Assembly: GCA_019744775.1 (NCBI GenBank)
Contig: JAIETZ010000011.1
Span: forward strand, 124,001-188,000
DNA length: 64,000 nt
Direction of reading: 5' to 3'
Source: Candidatus Obscuribacterales bacterium
GTDB lineage: Bacteria; Cyanobacteriota; Vampirovibrionia; Obscuribacterales; Obscuribacteraceae
Shown: one piece after another, positions 50,091-59,377 of the stretch
Position numbering within the stretch: position 1 is the stretch's first letter
Layout of the letters: the number at the start of each line of letters is the position of its first letter
Position numbers and translations under genes: made by a program
Notes under the pieces: generated by a model
What the model was told of the DNA's origin: nothing
Database searches by the model: none
The model's input: the letters and a program-made list of their open reading frames with translations, nothing else

Positions 50091-51427
50091 TGATTCTACC
50101 GAAACCTTCAATTCTGATCATCCATGAAAGCCGCCAAGCTGCTACTTACGCATCACTTCTGGAAAAGACAGGCGCTAAAGTACACGCCGTCACATCATTC
50201 GATGAAGCCAATGAATTGCTTTCCTTCCTGCATCCCGATCTTGTTCTTCTAGCTGCCACCATGCCACAAGGCGACGGACGGCTTTACTGCCAACAGATAA
50301 GAGCAACCCTTGTGCATCCGCGTCCAGTGCTTGTGCTTATGCATTCTGGCGATGACGTCAATGAGCGCATTAAATCATTCCGTTATGGCGCCGACGATGT
50401 GCTTGCCGATCCAATAGACAAAAACGAATTAGCCATAAGAGTCTTGGCTCACTTACGACGCCGTCAGGAAGAATTGTCCTCACGTCTTACTCAATTGCCG
50501 GCGGCCACCCTAAGCAGACGCATGCTTGAACAAAGTCTGGTATCAGATCGAACCTGGGCGGCCTTGTCCGTTGATATAAACAACTTGCGCGTTTACAACG
50601 AAGTGTATGGAGACCTGGCAGGCGATCAATTAATCAAGGCACTCGGCGCCATTCTTGTCGACTCCGCTTCCGAAAATGATTTTGTCGGGCACATTGAAGC
50701 TGACGATTTTCTTCTTATTACCGATGCAGCATCCGCTGAAGAAAAGGCGGAAAAGATTTGCCAGCAGTTTGATAGGGCCAGCAAGCGTTTCTATCCAACT
50801 GAGGATATTGAACGAGGCTATTTAATCGCCACCGGTATTGGTGGCATTCGCAGACGTTTGCCGCTTATCTCAATTGCTATAGGCATAGTCAATAGCACGA
50901 CACGTCGCTTCCAAAGTTATGTGGATGTCTTGACTAACGCACACGATGTGCGCAGTTTGGCTAAGCAAAAGCCTGGCTCAGGTTGGGTTTCCGACGGCGT
51001 CATGGAGCCGGGTGTATACTGCAAGGATCCTCTACGTTCCCGCATTTTGGTTGTTGAACCGGATGGGGCCATGGCTTGCCTCCTGCAAGAAAATCTCTCA
51101 CTGGAGGGCTATGTGGTCGAAGTTGCCTCATCAGCTGCCGAAGCTCTTGATCTATGCCGCCACGAACCACAACCGGATCTTGTCTTGCTTGAGTCCACTC
51201 TGGCAGACAGAGGAATAGATGGCTGGGAATTTTGCCGCATGCTTAAATGCGACGACCACTTAGGCAATATCTGGGTGATTATGGCTACCGCCCATCCCGA
51301 CCAGGTTAGAGCCCTGGAAGCCGGTGCCGACCTCTATTTGCCCAAGCCCTTCGATATTCCATCACTCCTATCGGAAGTAAATTCTTTACTGCGTTCTAGG
51401 CTTTATAGAGTAGGTAGAGCCAGTTAA
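50090..51427 (+). CDS. Atypical response regulator: REC - degenerate GGDEF - REC
   Basis: A 445-residue protein with three domains. The N-terminal receiver (about 6-122) has Ala55 where the phospho-acceptor Asp belongs (PDLVLLAATMPQGDG), and the conserved Lys is replaced (LADPID). The middle (about 140-295) has a GGDEF fold (SVDINNLRVYNEVYGDLAGD) but the active loop reads EADDF, so diguanylate cyclase activity is unlikely. The C-terminal receiver (about 316-440) has Glu368 at the acceptor site (PDLVLLESTLADRG) while Thr and Lys (MATA, LPKPF) are kept. Translation is coupled to the kinase. No DNA-binding domain, so output is probably by protein contact. Confidence 0.9.
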   Translation: MILPKPSILIIHESRQAATYASLLEKTGAKVHAVTSFDEANELLSFLHPDLVLLAATMPQGDGRLYCQQIRATLVHPRPVLVLMHSGDDVNERIKSFRYGADDVLADPIDKNELAIRVLAHLRRRQEELSSRLTQLPAATLSRRMLEQSLVSDRTWAALSVDINNLRVYNEVYGDLAGDQLIKALGAILVDSASENDFVGHIEADDFLLITDAASAEEKAEKICQQFDRASKRFYPTEDIERGYLIATGIGGIRRRLPLISIAIGIVNSTTRRFQSYVDVLTNAHDVRSLAKQKPGSGWVSDGVMEPGVYCKDPLRSRILVVEPDGAMACLLQENLSLEGYVVEVASSAAEALDLCRHEPQPDLVLLESTLADRGIDGWEFCRMLKCDDHLGNIWVIMATAHPDQVRALEAGADLYLPKPFDIPSLLSEVNSLLRSRLYRVGRAS

Positions 51428-51464
51428 GTAGGGGTTTTCCCATTTGCTATTGAGGCGAATTGCC

Positions 51465-51487
51465 TTAGGCTAGCGCCTAATACGTTT
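51465..51487 (+). terminator. Weak hairpin between the regulator and thioredoxin genes
   Basis: TTAGGC (51465-51470) and GCCTAA (51475-51480) form a 6-bp stem with a TAGC loop, followed within three bases by TTTT. It could terminate or attenuate transcription from the kinase-regulator pair. Confidence 0.45.
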
Positions 51488-51498
51488 TGGTGAGGTTT

Positions 51499-51957
51499 AT
51501 GAAAAGCAAATCTGTATTGGCTCTGGTGCTGACTCTAACTGCCTTCAATTCACTGTCGAATTCTGCATCGGCTCAAGAGCCGAAAGGTCCGCACAGACAA
51601 ATATTAGCCATGGCCGGCTACACAGACAGCGAAAAGCCGAAAGTAATCAGCTTTCATGCCGACTGGTGTCCCACTTGCGATCAACTGCAGCCATCTATCG
51701 ACAAAGCACAGGGTCGCTATGGCTCACAAGTTGACTTCATCTCCGTAAATATCGACGATGAAAAAAACAAGGACATAGTGCGTCTCTACAGAGTACGCGG
51801 CGTACCGGAAGTTGTTTTTGTCAATTCACGCGGTAAAGTCGTAAGCACATTTATGGGCAATGAGCCGAAACAATTGAAGATTGGCATGCAAAAGTTGCTC
51901 GATGATAAATCAAGTCAAACAACAGCCATCGCCAAAGGCTCAGGCGTTACGCAGTAG
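51499..51957 (+). CDS. Secreted thioredoxin-fold protein
   Basis: A 152-residue thioredoxin-like protein with a signal peptide (SVLALVLTLTAFNSLSNSAS, cleavage after ASA near 25). The active site is WCPTC (C57 and C60), in a normal thioredoxin fold (PKVISFHADWCPTCDQLQPS, then YRVRGVPEVVFVNSRGK with the cis-Pro). It should reduce or exchange disulfides in the periplasm. The ATG at 51499 is chosen because GTGAGG lies just upstream; four codons from a TTG precede it. It converges with gmhB and the 3' ends overlap by 11 bases. Confidence 0.9.
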   Translation: MKSKSVLALVLTLTAFNSLSNSASAQEPKGPHRQILAMAGYTDSEKPKVISFHADWCPTCDQLQPSIDKAQGRYGSQVDFISVNIDDEKNKDIVRLYRVRGVPEVVFVNSRGKVVSTFMGNEPKQLKIGMQKLLDDKSSQTTAIAKGSGVTQ

Positions 51958-52552
51958 TTTTTACTTTCAAATCAGCCAGTATCCAGTCAATTGCTTCTGT
52001 AATTTCTGAAGCAATGTAGTCTGGCTTAACAGGCCATTGATATGTACCATCAAGTACTTGTTCGCCGTAACCTGTGCGAACGAGCACGCCCTTACCACCT
52101 ATGTTATGCGCAAGCTCAACATCTGTTGATTTGTCGCCGACAACATAAGAGCGATTTTTATCCAAAGTCGTATCGTCACTGCAAGCTCTTTCAACCAAAC
52201 CAATTTCCGGCTTGCGGCATTTGCAGTTGCCGGTGTATTCCGCAACTGTGCCGTCAGGCAAATGCGGGCAGTAATAAACAGCATCTAAATAAGCACCTTC
52301 TTTTTCCAACAAGGAAACAAGGCGGTTGTTAAGGTCGAGAATGTGTGACTCCGGGTAATAGCCTCGTGCTGCCCCTGATTGGTTGGTGATTAATATGGCA
52401 GCCACGCCTGCCTCATTAAGGCGGCGCACAGCCTGTGCAGCACCGGCAATGAGTACCAGCCGTTCGAGCTGGCGGATATAACCATCTTCAACATTTAAGG
52501 TGCCGTCGCGGTCTAAATAGACAACGGGCCGTCCCTGTGGCTTGGAAGTCAT
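51947..52552 (-). CDS. gmhB: D-glycero-D-manno-heptose 1,7-bisphosphate 7-phosphatase
   Basis: HAD-IIIA phosphatase acting in ADP-heptose synthesis for lipopolysaccharide or S-layer glycans. The HAD nucleophile and acid/base are D14 and D16 in VYLDRDGTLN; motif II is ILITNQSG; the zinc site unique to GmhB is CPHLPDG with NCKCRKP; motif III/IV is YVVGDKSTDVELA. Length 201 is normal. AGGTGA lies 12 bases before the ATG. It diverges from the BlaI-type regulator. A relative, histidinol phosphatase, has similar motifs, but the zinc loop and length favour GmhB. Confidence 0.9.
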   Translation of the reverse strand: MTSKPQGRPVVYLDRDGTLNVEDGYIRQLERLVLIAGAAQAVRRLNEAGVAAILITNQSGAARGYYPESHILDLNNRLVSLLEKEGAYLDAVYYCPHLPDGTVAEYTGNCKCRKPEIGLVERACSDDTTLDKNRSYVVGDKSTDVELAHNIGGKGVLVRTGYGEQVLDGTYQWPVKPDYIASEITEAIDWILADLKVKTTA

Positions 52553-52584
52553 GGGCTAATTTTATCACCTGCGGACAGCATATT

Positions 52585-52601
52585 TGTTGACATTGACAAC
52601 A
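52585..52601. promoter_or_regulatory. TGTTG-N7-CAACA dyad in the gmhB / blaI-type intergenic region
   Basis: TGTTG (52585-52589) and CAACA (52597-52601) are inverted arms in the 84-base gap between gmhB and the BlaI-type gene, overlapping TTGACA words on the plus strand. BlaI/MecI proteins bind short dyads in their own promoters, so this is a candidate operator, on position alone. Confidence 0.35.
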
Positions 52602-52687
52602 TATCTCCTATTTCTTGTCGCAGGGTTGTCTCTGGCATGATAGGATTGCCTCAGGGCAAGAATTTTTCGGGTATTCGTGAGTCAAAC

Positions 52688-53068
52688 ATGAGAATACAAG
52701 ACGATAACGCGTCATTTCGTTTTAACCAATCCGGTCTGAGAAAGTTCCTCGGTGATTTGGAATGCGAAATTATGGAATTGGTTTGGAAAAAAGCCAACCC
52801 CACAGTAACCGTACGCAATGTGTTTGAAGCTTTAAAAAAAGAAAGACAAATAGCCTACACAACAGTGATGACGACTATGGTGCGCCTCTCTGAAAAAGGC
52901 CTCTTAAAAATCGTCGACAAAGCAGGCTTAGCAAACTGCTATGCACCGGCTGATACAAGAGATGAATTCATTCGCAAATCAGTATTCTGGGTTTTGAAAC
53001 AATTCTCGCGCGAGTTTCCGCACGAATGCCAGGAATATTTCGCCAAAGCCAAAGCGAAAAAACGATAA
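52688..53068 (+). CDS. BlaI/MecI/CopY family transcriptional regulator
   Basis: Winged-helix repressor, 126 residues from the ATG at 52688; an ATG at 52637 would add 17. The helix-turn-helix part matches the family: LGDLECEIMELVWKKANPTV, VRNVFEALKKERQIAYTTVM and TTMVRLSEKGLLKIVD. The C-terminal dimer part (DEFIRKSVFWVLKQFSREFP) is shorter than in BlaI. The usual partner, a BlaR1-type metallopeptidase sensor, is not present. Its stop meets the TolC gene stop directly; the RND operon points towards it. It may regulate that operon or gmhB. Confidence 0.88.
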   Translation: MRIQDDNASFRFNQSGLRKFLGDLECEIMELVWKKANPTVTVRNVFEALKKERQIAYTTVMTTMVRLSEKGLLKIVDKAGLANCYAPADTRDEFIRKSVFWVLKQFSREFPHECQEYFAKAKAKKR

Positions 53069-54706
53069 TTAGTCCTTGATGGGCACGCCGCTGGTAAGCG
53101 TGTCTAGGGTAATTCGCCCGAGAGCTCTTAAAAGCCTTACTTGGGCAGTGTTGAAACTGACTATTGCGTTAGCTTTGTCCGCTAACGCATTGACATAGTC
53201 ACGTTGAGCAATGACTGCTGCAAGATCAGTGTCAACACCTTCGGCAAGCCTTGTAGTGGCAACGCTTAACTGTTCACGCGACGAATTGACATAGTCCGTT
53301 GTCTCATTGATAAGACTTTCAGCCTTAATACCATCAAGATAAGCCTCACGGACCTCCTTATAAACCTTGTTTAGTTGTTCAACACCCTCTAATTGCACAC
53401 GCCTGGCTTCCCACTTAGCTTCCTGAACCCTCGCTGCATCGACTGTACCCATGCCTGGAAGCGCCCACTGAACATTTATTCCTATTTGATAGATTTCCAC
53501 AGTTGTAAATTTTGGACTGCTACTGGCGCCACTACCAGCAGGCACCATGCTGCTTGTGGAAAACGAACCAGCCGACATGCCACTTGTCGAACCACTACTG
53601 GACTGTGCTTGCTGAACATTGACAGCATCAGCGCCGGTGGCCGCCATCGTAGCGGTACCTTGAACGGTAGGCAACAACCGGCCGCGAACAACTCTGACAT
53701 GATCTCTAGCGGCTAAACGCAACTGCTCATACTTCTTCAATTCAGGACGATTCTTAATGGCGATTGCCACCAGATCATTTATTGCCAATGAAGAATCAAC
53801 GAGTCTCACTTTCTTAACTAGTTGATCTTTCATCAACAAATCAACTGATGGATCAAGGTTTAAAGCTGTCGCCAAATTGATAGCCGACTGGCGTCTTTCT
53901 ATCTGTTGGCTAATTAGATTTTGTCTATCGCGCGATAGTTGCGTCTTGGCTTGCAACACATCCAACTTAGTGTTTGCGCCATTTTCGAACAAAATATTGT
54001 TGCGCGCCAATAATGACTCGCCAAGCTCAACCCCTTTAATGCGAATTTGCAATAGTACGTTATTCAGCACAAGTTGATAGTAAAGCTTGCTGGCATCAAA
54101 CAGAACATCGTTGGTTGTGCCTTTCAGTGACCAATTTAAAGCCTTATAGTCATGACTTGCTCTAAGAGCGCCAAACAAAATGGTACCGCCTTTAAACAAG
54201 TACAAATTCAAAGAGTTTGGTATTACCAAATAAGGACTATTTGCTGGTGCTATTTGTCCAAACGGGCTGGCATAGTTGCCCCTAATACCCTGATATGAAA
54301 CACCATTGACCACTTCCGGCAAAAACTGTCCCATATTGGTCCAGAAGCGCCAGCGACCCATTTCCCTGTCGGCGTTGGAAATTTTTATCGACAAATTCCC
54401 ATCAAGGGCGGCTTGACAAACATCTTTCAATGAGATGCTGCGCGCTGAATCAGCATCAAGTTGATACGGTGAAAGCGGCACTTGCGTCTGAATTAGAGCC
54501 TTTAGAAGCGGTGTTTTCACTTCCACCTGATCAGGTTCACGAAAAATCGTCCCTGTGGTTTCTTCCGATTCCAGGCGAATTCTGTCTAGAATGGTGGCAT
54601 CAGTTGAGTCATCACCCTTATTCGGCTGAGCGAAAACGCCTTGAACCAAAATCGACTGGCTTAAGCCCAGGCACAATGCAATGAACAAAATTGTCTTTCT
54701 TGTCAT
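53069..54706 (-). CDS. TolC-family outer membrane efflux protein
   Basis: A 545-residue outer membrane channel with a signal peptide (KTILFIALCLGLSQSILVQG). Two repeats of the TolC fold are visible: a first one starting LKDVCQAALDGNLSIKIS and a second starting NDLVAIAIKNRPELKKYEQL, both with long coiled-coil helices. A 30-residue Ser/Gly-rich loop (SSSGSTSGMSAGSFSTSSM) interrupts the second repeat where a barrel or surface loop is expected. It is the last gene of an operon of RND pump, adaptor and channel, so the three form one tripartite pump. It lies 15 bases after the adaptor gene. Confidence 0.9.
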   Translation of the reverse strand: MTRKTILFIALCLGLSQSILVQGVFAQPNKGDDSTDATILDRIRLESEETTGTIFREPDQVEVKTPLLKALIQTQVPLSPYQLDADSARSISLKDVCQAALDGNLSIKISNADREMGRWRFWTNMGQFLPEVVNGVSYQGIRGNYASPFGQIAPANSPYLVIPNSLNLYLFKGGTILFGALRASHDYKALNWSLKGTTNDVLFDASKLYYQLVLNNVLLQIRIKGVELGESLLARNNILFENGANTKLDVLQAKTQLSRDRQNLISQQIERRQSAINLATALNLDPSVDLLMKDQLVKKVRLVDSSLAINDLVAIAIKNRPELKKYEQLRLAARDHVRVVRGRLLPTVQGTATMAATGADAVNVQQAQSSSGSTSGMSAGSFSTSSMVPAGSGASSSPKFTTVEIYQIGINVQWALPGMGTVDAARVQEAKWEARRVQLEGVEQLNKVYKEVREAYLDGIKAESLINETTDYVNSSREQLSVATTRLAEGVDTDLAAVIAQRDYVNALADKANAIVSFNTAQVRLLRALGRITLDTLTSGVPIKD

Positions 54707-54721
54707 TGGTATTATCCAGTC

Positions 54722-56059
54722 CTATTTACCAGAGTCCTGCTTGTCGGATATAGGCGCAACTGCTTCGCCTTCTTGCAAATCAACAGGAGGACTTAGAACA
54801 ACAACGGCATTCGGCTTGAGTCCTGCCTTAATTTCGATTTCATCGCCGAAATCTCGACCAATAACAACCTTTTGATAGTGCGCCTTATTACCTTCAACCA
54901 CCACCACAAACATACCGTTATTCAGAGGCACAAGAGCTGTCCCCGGAACCCTTATCCAAGGCTCTTTGCGCTCAACCTTGAGGCGTACTTGCGCGTACAT
55001 GCCAGGCAAAAGTGCCTGATCACGATTATCAATTCGAACCTCAGTTTGCCTGGTACGCGTGCTCGGATTCAAAGCATCTGAGATATTGGATATTTTTCCG
55101 GAAAATTCACGCTCCGGATATTCCGGTACCAACACTTCCGCTTCTTGCCCTTGTTCCAAATAACGAGCAAAAGTCTGCGGCACATTTACGTAAATGCGCA
55201 ACTTTTCAATTTTAGCTACTTGGAATAACTCCAAATTCGAAGACTGACTACCAGAAGTAATTAATGCTCCCGGATCAACTTTCCTTAAAGTGATTGTTCC
55301 ATCAAAAGGTGCTCTAACAAATTTAAAACTCTGCTTAGCAAGAAGTGAATCTAAATCCGCTTTCTTAGCATCCACTTCTGCCTTGGAAACATTTACTTGC
55401 GAACGGGCAGTGGCAACAGCCTCCTCAGCAGCTTTTTCATCAGCTTGGGCTGCGCTCAATGAGGCAACGTCCGACAAATAGGCACGCACCTTCTCATCGC
55501 GGCTCTGCAGGCTGACAGCTCCTTTGGTTGCCATAGTCTTCCATCTATTGGCCGTGGTATTGCTGTAATCTTCATCCGCTTTTGCTCTATCAACCTGCGC
55601 CTTGGCTGCCGTAAGCTTTGCCAGAGACTCCTGCAAAACGGATTTTGAACTGACAAGCCCAGCTTGGGCACGCACCAGTGAAGCTTTAGCCTCGGCAACA
55701 TCGTTATCGATTGTAGGAGTGTCAATTTCAGCCAAAAGTTGTCCGGTCACAACTTTGTCACCGATATCAACCAGCCGTCTTTTTAAGTATCCGTCTACAC
55801 GAGCATAAATGCTTGTGTATTGAATAGCATCAATGCTACCCGGCAACAATCCTGTTTCCTCAAAAGGTGCCGGTTGGGCAACAACGGTGTGCACACTTTT
55901 CACGGCACCTGCAGTTTGTTCGTACATCTTTGCCAGTTCCATATTCCGCAATATCCGTGGCAACAGTCCTAAAAGGAAAAATACGGCAACTGCTCCAACA
56001 ACAATTAGCATGACTGTCTTCAAATTTTTAGGACTGCTTTGTTCCGCCATATTCTTCAC
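54722..56059 (-). CDS. RND efflux periplasmic adaptor (MFP)
   Basis: A 445-residue membrane fusion protein that links the RND pump to TolC. The N-terminal span (about 14-36; TVMLIVVGAVAVFFLLGLLP) anchors it in the inner membrane, without a lipobox. Next come the barrel-sandwich domain (YARVDGYLKRRLVDIGDKVV, GQLLAEIDTP), a long coiled-coil hairpin (about 105-230), and the second lipoyl half RAPFDGTITLRKVDPGALIT. The beta-barrel and MP domains follow (FSGKISNISDALNPSTRTRQ, PGMYAQVRLKVER). The ATG at 56059 overlaps the end of the pump gene by four bases; an internal ATG three codons on is possible. Confidence 0.93.
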   Translation of the reverse strand: MKNMAEQSSPKNLKTVMLIVVGAVAVFFLLGLLPRILRNMELAKMYEQTAGAVKSVHTVVAQPAPFEETGLLPGSIDAIQYTSIYARVDGYLKRRLVDIGDKVVTGQLLAEIDTPTIDNDVAEAKASLVRAQAGLVSSKSVLQESLAKLTAAKAQVDRAKADEDYSNTTANRWKTMATKGAVSLQSRDEKVRAYLSDVASLSAAQADEKAAEEAVATARSQVNVSKAEVDAKKADLDSLLAKQSFKFVRAPFDGTITLRKVDPGALITSGSQSSNLELFQVAKIEKLRIYVNVPQTFARYLEQGQEAEVLVPEYPEREFSGKISNISDALNPSTRTRQTEVRIDNRDQALLPGMYAQVRLKVERKEPWIRVPGTALVPLNNGMFVVVVEGNKAHYQKVVIGRDFGDEIEIKAGLKPNAVVVLSPPVDLQEGEAVAPISDKQDSGK

Positions 56060-59000
56060 TCTTTTTCAATTTCTTTGGGTTTAGTTTTGCCGTGCCTAAT
56101 GATGCTGAACATAATCGGCACAAAGAACAATGTAGACAAAGTAGCAACCGACAAACCACCGATTACTGCACGCCCAATAGGAGCATTGATACCGGCACTC
56201 ATGGACATCGGAATCATGCCCAAGATCATTGCACAGGCTGTCATGCAAACCGGTCGAAATCTCTGGAATCCGGCCGTGAGCGCAGATTTGACCACATCGT
56301 GATTTTCCCGCAAGTTCTCATTGCAGAAGGTAACTACAAGAATACTATTGGCCGATGCAACACCAATAGTCATGATTGTGCCCATCAAAGCAGGCACGCT
56401 GAGCGTAGTCTGCGTTACAAACAAACTCCAGATAATGCCGCATAAGGCTCCGGGAATAGCCATCAATATAATTACCGGATCTGTCCAGGATTGAAAATTA
56501 ACCACGAGCAGTAAATATATAAGCAGCAGGGCTCCGGCAAGTCCAATTAGCAATCCGGCAAATGCGCCATTCATAGCCAGAACCTGCCCGAGGGTCACAA
56601 CTGTGGTTCCGCGTGGCAGTTTTTTGCAGACGTCTTTCAAAATGTTATTGATGTCATCGGATACACTGCCAAGATCTCTTGTCTGGCAGGCGGCATAAAT
56701 ATCATATGTCGGTTGCACATTGTAATGATTGACCACATAGGGAATGTACTTTCTTATTGGCTGAGCTACGTTGCAGAGCAATTGAGTTGACTGCTCGCCA
56801 GTCGGCGAGATTTGCGCTTGCGACTGCTGGGAAGATGCTGCTTGAATATGTGTCGTGGCTGACGAAATTGGAATGTTTCCAATGTCTATCAAAGAGCCGA
56901 TTCGGTATTGTGGTGACAACGTCTCCAAATAATACTGCACGCCATTTTTTGGATTCACCCAGAAATTCGGCGATACCTGAAAGCTTGAGCTCAAGGTAAT
57001 TAGAGTAGCGTCCGAAATATTGCTCTGCGTAAGTCCCATCTGATCCGCTCTTGTTCTATCCACTTCAAATAAATACGCCGGACTATTTACTACCTGGTGC
57101 AAACACACATCAACGGCTCCAGGTATTTTGTCGACAGCACGCTTTATTTTCAGAGCCAGCTCGAGGTTTTCCTTTTGATCCATGCCGATTACTTTTATGT
57201 TTATCGGAGCCGGCAGTCCGGCATTGATTATTTGCGTAATGATGTCGGCCGGCTGAAAATAGTAAGAGCACTCAGGATAATCCTTGGTGAGCATGGCCCG
57301 TATGCGTTTTTGATATTCGGCTGTCGAGCCTGCTCTATCTTCCTTTAGAGTAATCAGAATTTCACCATCAGCTTCACCGATTGTCTGGCTGTCGGTAAAA
57401 GCAAAATTGACACCACTCACAGGTAGACCAATGTTATCGGTCAAAACTTCGATATCGTCCTTAGGAATTATCTTGCCGATAGAATTTTCAATGCTCCTGT
57501 AAATACGCTCAGTTTCTTCAACTCTGGTACCGGCAGGCACATTCACGTGCAAGCGAAGTTGTCCGGCATCAATTGGCGGAAAGAAATCTCTGCCGACAAA
57601 CGGCAATAGACACAGACTTATTGCATAAAAACATAAAAATGCCGCTACAACAGGCATTCTATGATCAAGTGCCCAGGCAAGAGCCTTGTGGTATTGATCG
57701 CGAAGAGCATTAAAATGCCTATCGATATACAGATAGATCCGCTCAAAATATCCTGGTTCTTTCACTTGCCCTTTTGGCTTCTCTTCACCGGCGACATGTT
57801 CTTCTGAGGCAAATAAGTGCTTCGACATAAGCGGTACGATCGTTCTTGATAATCCATAAGAAGCCAACATGGCAAAAGACACAGCCAGTCCAAGCGGGAT
57901 GAACAATGAACGCGCCGGTTCGATTAATAGAAAGACAGGAAGAAAAACAATACAAATGGAAATTGTCGAGACAAATGCAGGCAAAGCAACTTCTTGAGCA
58001 CCATCAAGAATGGCTTGTTCTACATGTTTGCCCAAATCTAGTTGTCGATGCACATTTTCAATTTCCACAGTGGCGTCATCGACGAGCATGCCGACAGCCA
58101 AGGCAAGTCCGCCTAATGTCATTGAATTTATCGTGTTGCCGGTGACGTAAAGTCCAATTACCGAACAAAGCATCGCCAGAGGTATAGACGAAATCACGAT
58201 AAGCGTACTACGCCAACTGCCCAGAATCGCCAACATAAAAAGTGCAGTCAGTCCGGCGGCGGTAACAACTTCCTGAAACACCTCGTCTACTGAATCGCGA
58301 ACAAACTTTGATTGATCGGTCAAAATATCAAGCGTGGCCGAAGGAGGCAGTGTGTCTCTTATCTTGGGTAGCATAGCCTTAATTTTGTCCACAACATCGA
58401 GTGTTGAGGCCGTGCCATTTTTGAGAATATTCATTATTACTGAGCGATGGCCATTGAGATTGACTATATTTAGCTGCGGTTGATAGCCATCATGCACAAA
58501 ACCAACATCCTTCACGTAAACCGTGGCTCCACCAACGTGCTTAATGGGAATGTTGTTAAACTTGTCAATCGCATCAGGAATATTGTTGAGCGTAACCCAA
58601 TATTCCGATCTGCCCAACTTAGCGGTACCGCTTGGAACAATGATGCTTTGATCGTTTATAACATCCATCACATCGGTCGGCGACAACCCATAGCCGACAA
58701 GAGCGCGCGGATCCAAATCAACACAAACTTGTCGATACTTGCCGCCGTTGGGGAAAAGTATTGTCGAACCTTGCACTGTCGAGAGTTGCACACGTATAAA
58801 GTTGCTGGCAAGGTCAAACAGTTTTGCTTCATCGAGTTTTTGACCGGATACGACCAATTGCAAAACAGGGACGTCCGTAGCTGATGACTGAGTGACAAAC
58901 GGAGGTGTTATGTTTTGCGGCAACTGTTTCATAACGGCGTTGCCTGTGCTCGACACCTGAGCAACCGCTTGTCCGATATCAGCACCCTTATGCAAGTAGA

Positions 59001-59280
59001 CCTTAATAATGCTCATACCGTTAAGCGACATTGACTCAATGCGCTCAATACCACCAACAGTTGAAGCAAAAGCTCGCTCAGTAGGACTAGTAATTAAATT
59101 CTCAATGTTGTCCGGCGACATGCCCGTATATGTCCAAACACAACTTACAACAGGGACATCAATCGACGGAAAGATATCTATCGCCATGTTGCGTATGGAA
59201 ACAACACCAAATAAAGCTATAAGAATCGCCAAGACAATGAAAGTATGTGGTTGGCTAAGCGCGAGCCTTACTATCCACAT
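56056..59280 (-). CDS. RND (AcrB/HAE1-type) efflux permease
   Basis: A proton-driven inner membrane pump of about 1074 residues. The family start is clear (LALSQPHTFIVLAILIALFG, then NMAIDIFPSIDVPVVSCVWT). Twelve spans and two large periplasmic loops are evident. The proton-relay region in TM4 is GGLALAVGMLVDDATVEIEN with the two Asp; TM10-11 repeats it in weaker form. The start is the ATG at 59280, with GAGGTGA nine bases upstream, rather than the ORF start at 59325. It is the first gene of the operon RND-MFP-TolC. A HAE1-type drug or lipid exporter; substrate unknown. Confidence 0.94.
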   Translation of the reverse strand: MWIVRLALSQPHTFIVLAILIALFGVVSIRNMAIDIFPSIDVPVVSCVWTYTGMSPDNIENLITSPTERAFASTVGGIERIESMSLNGMSIIKVYLHKGADIGQAVAQVSSTGNAVMKQLPQNITPPFVTQSSATDVPVLQLVVSGQKLDEAKLFDLASNFIRVQLSTVQGSTILFPNGGKYRQVCVDLDPRALVGYGLSPTDVMDVINDQSIIVPSGTAKLGRSEYWVTLNNIPDAIDKFNNIPIKHVGGATVYVKDVGFVHDGYQPQLNIVNLNGHRSVIMNILKNGTASTLDVVDKIKAMLPKIRDTLPPSATLDILTDQSKFVRDSVDEVFQEVVTAAGLTALFMLAILGSWRSTLIVISSIPLAMLCSVIGLYVTGNTINSMTLGGLALAVGMLVDDATVEIENVHRQLDLGKHVEQAILDGAQEVALPAFVSTISICIVFLPVFLLIEPARSLFIPLGLAVSFAMLASYGLSRTIVPLMSKHLFASEEHVAGEEKPKGQVKEPGYFERIYLYIDRHFNALRDQYHKALAWALDHRMPVVAAFLCFYAISLCLLPFVGRDFFPPIDAGQLRLHVNVPAGTRVEETERIYRSIENSIGKIIPKDDIEVLTDNIGLPVSGVNFAFTDSQTIGEADGEILITLKEDRAGSTAEYQKRIRAMLTKDYPECSYYFQPADIITQIINAGLPAPINIKVIGMDQKENLELALKIKRAVDKIPGAVDVCLHQVVNSPAYLFEVDRTRADQMGLTQSNISDATLITLSSSFQVSPNFWVNPKNGVQYYLETLSPQYRIGSLIDIGNIPISSATTHIQAASSQQSQAQISPTGEQSTQLLCNVAQPIRKYIPYVVNHYNVQPTYDIYAACQTRDLGSVSDDINNILKDVCKKLPRGTTVVTLGQVLAMNGAFAGLLIGLAGALLLIYLLLVVNFQSWTDPVIILMAIPGALCGIIWSLFVTQTTLSVPALMGTIMTIGVASANSILVVTFCNENLRENHDVVKSALTAGFQRFRPVCMTACAMILGMIPMSMSAGINAPIGRAVIGGLSVATLSTLFFVPIMFSIIRHGKTKPKEIEKE

Positions 59281-59377
59281 ACCGATGGTCACCTCATGAT
59301 CAAATGCTCCGCTCCAAGCAGGCATATATCATCGATATAGCGGCATGACGATAGCGAAGATTCCTATAATAATACGC

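Noticed and set aside
52637-53068. BlaI-BlaR1 beta-lactam sensing operon
   Set aside because: No BlaR1/MecR1 peptidase and no beta-lactamase in the neighbourhood.
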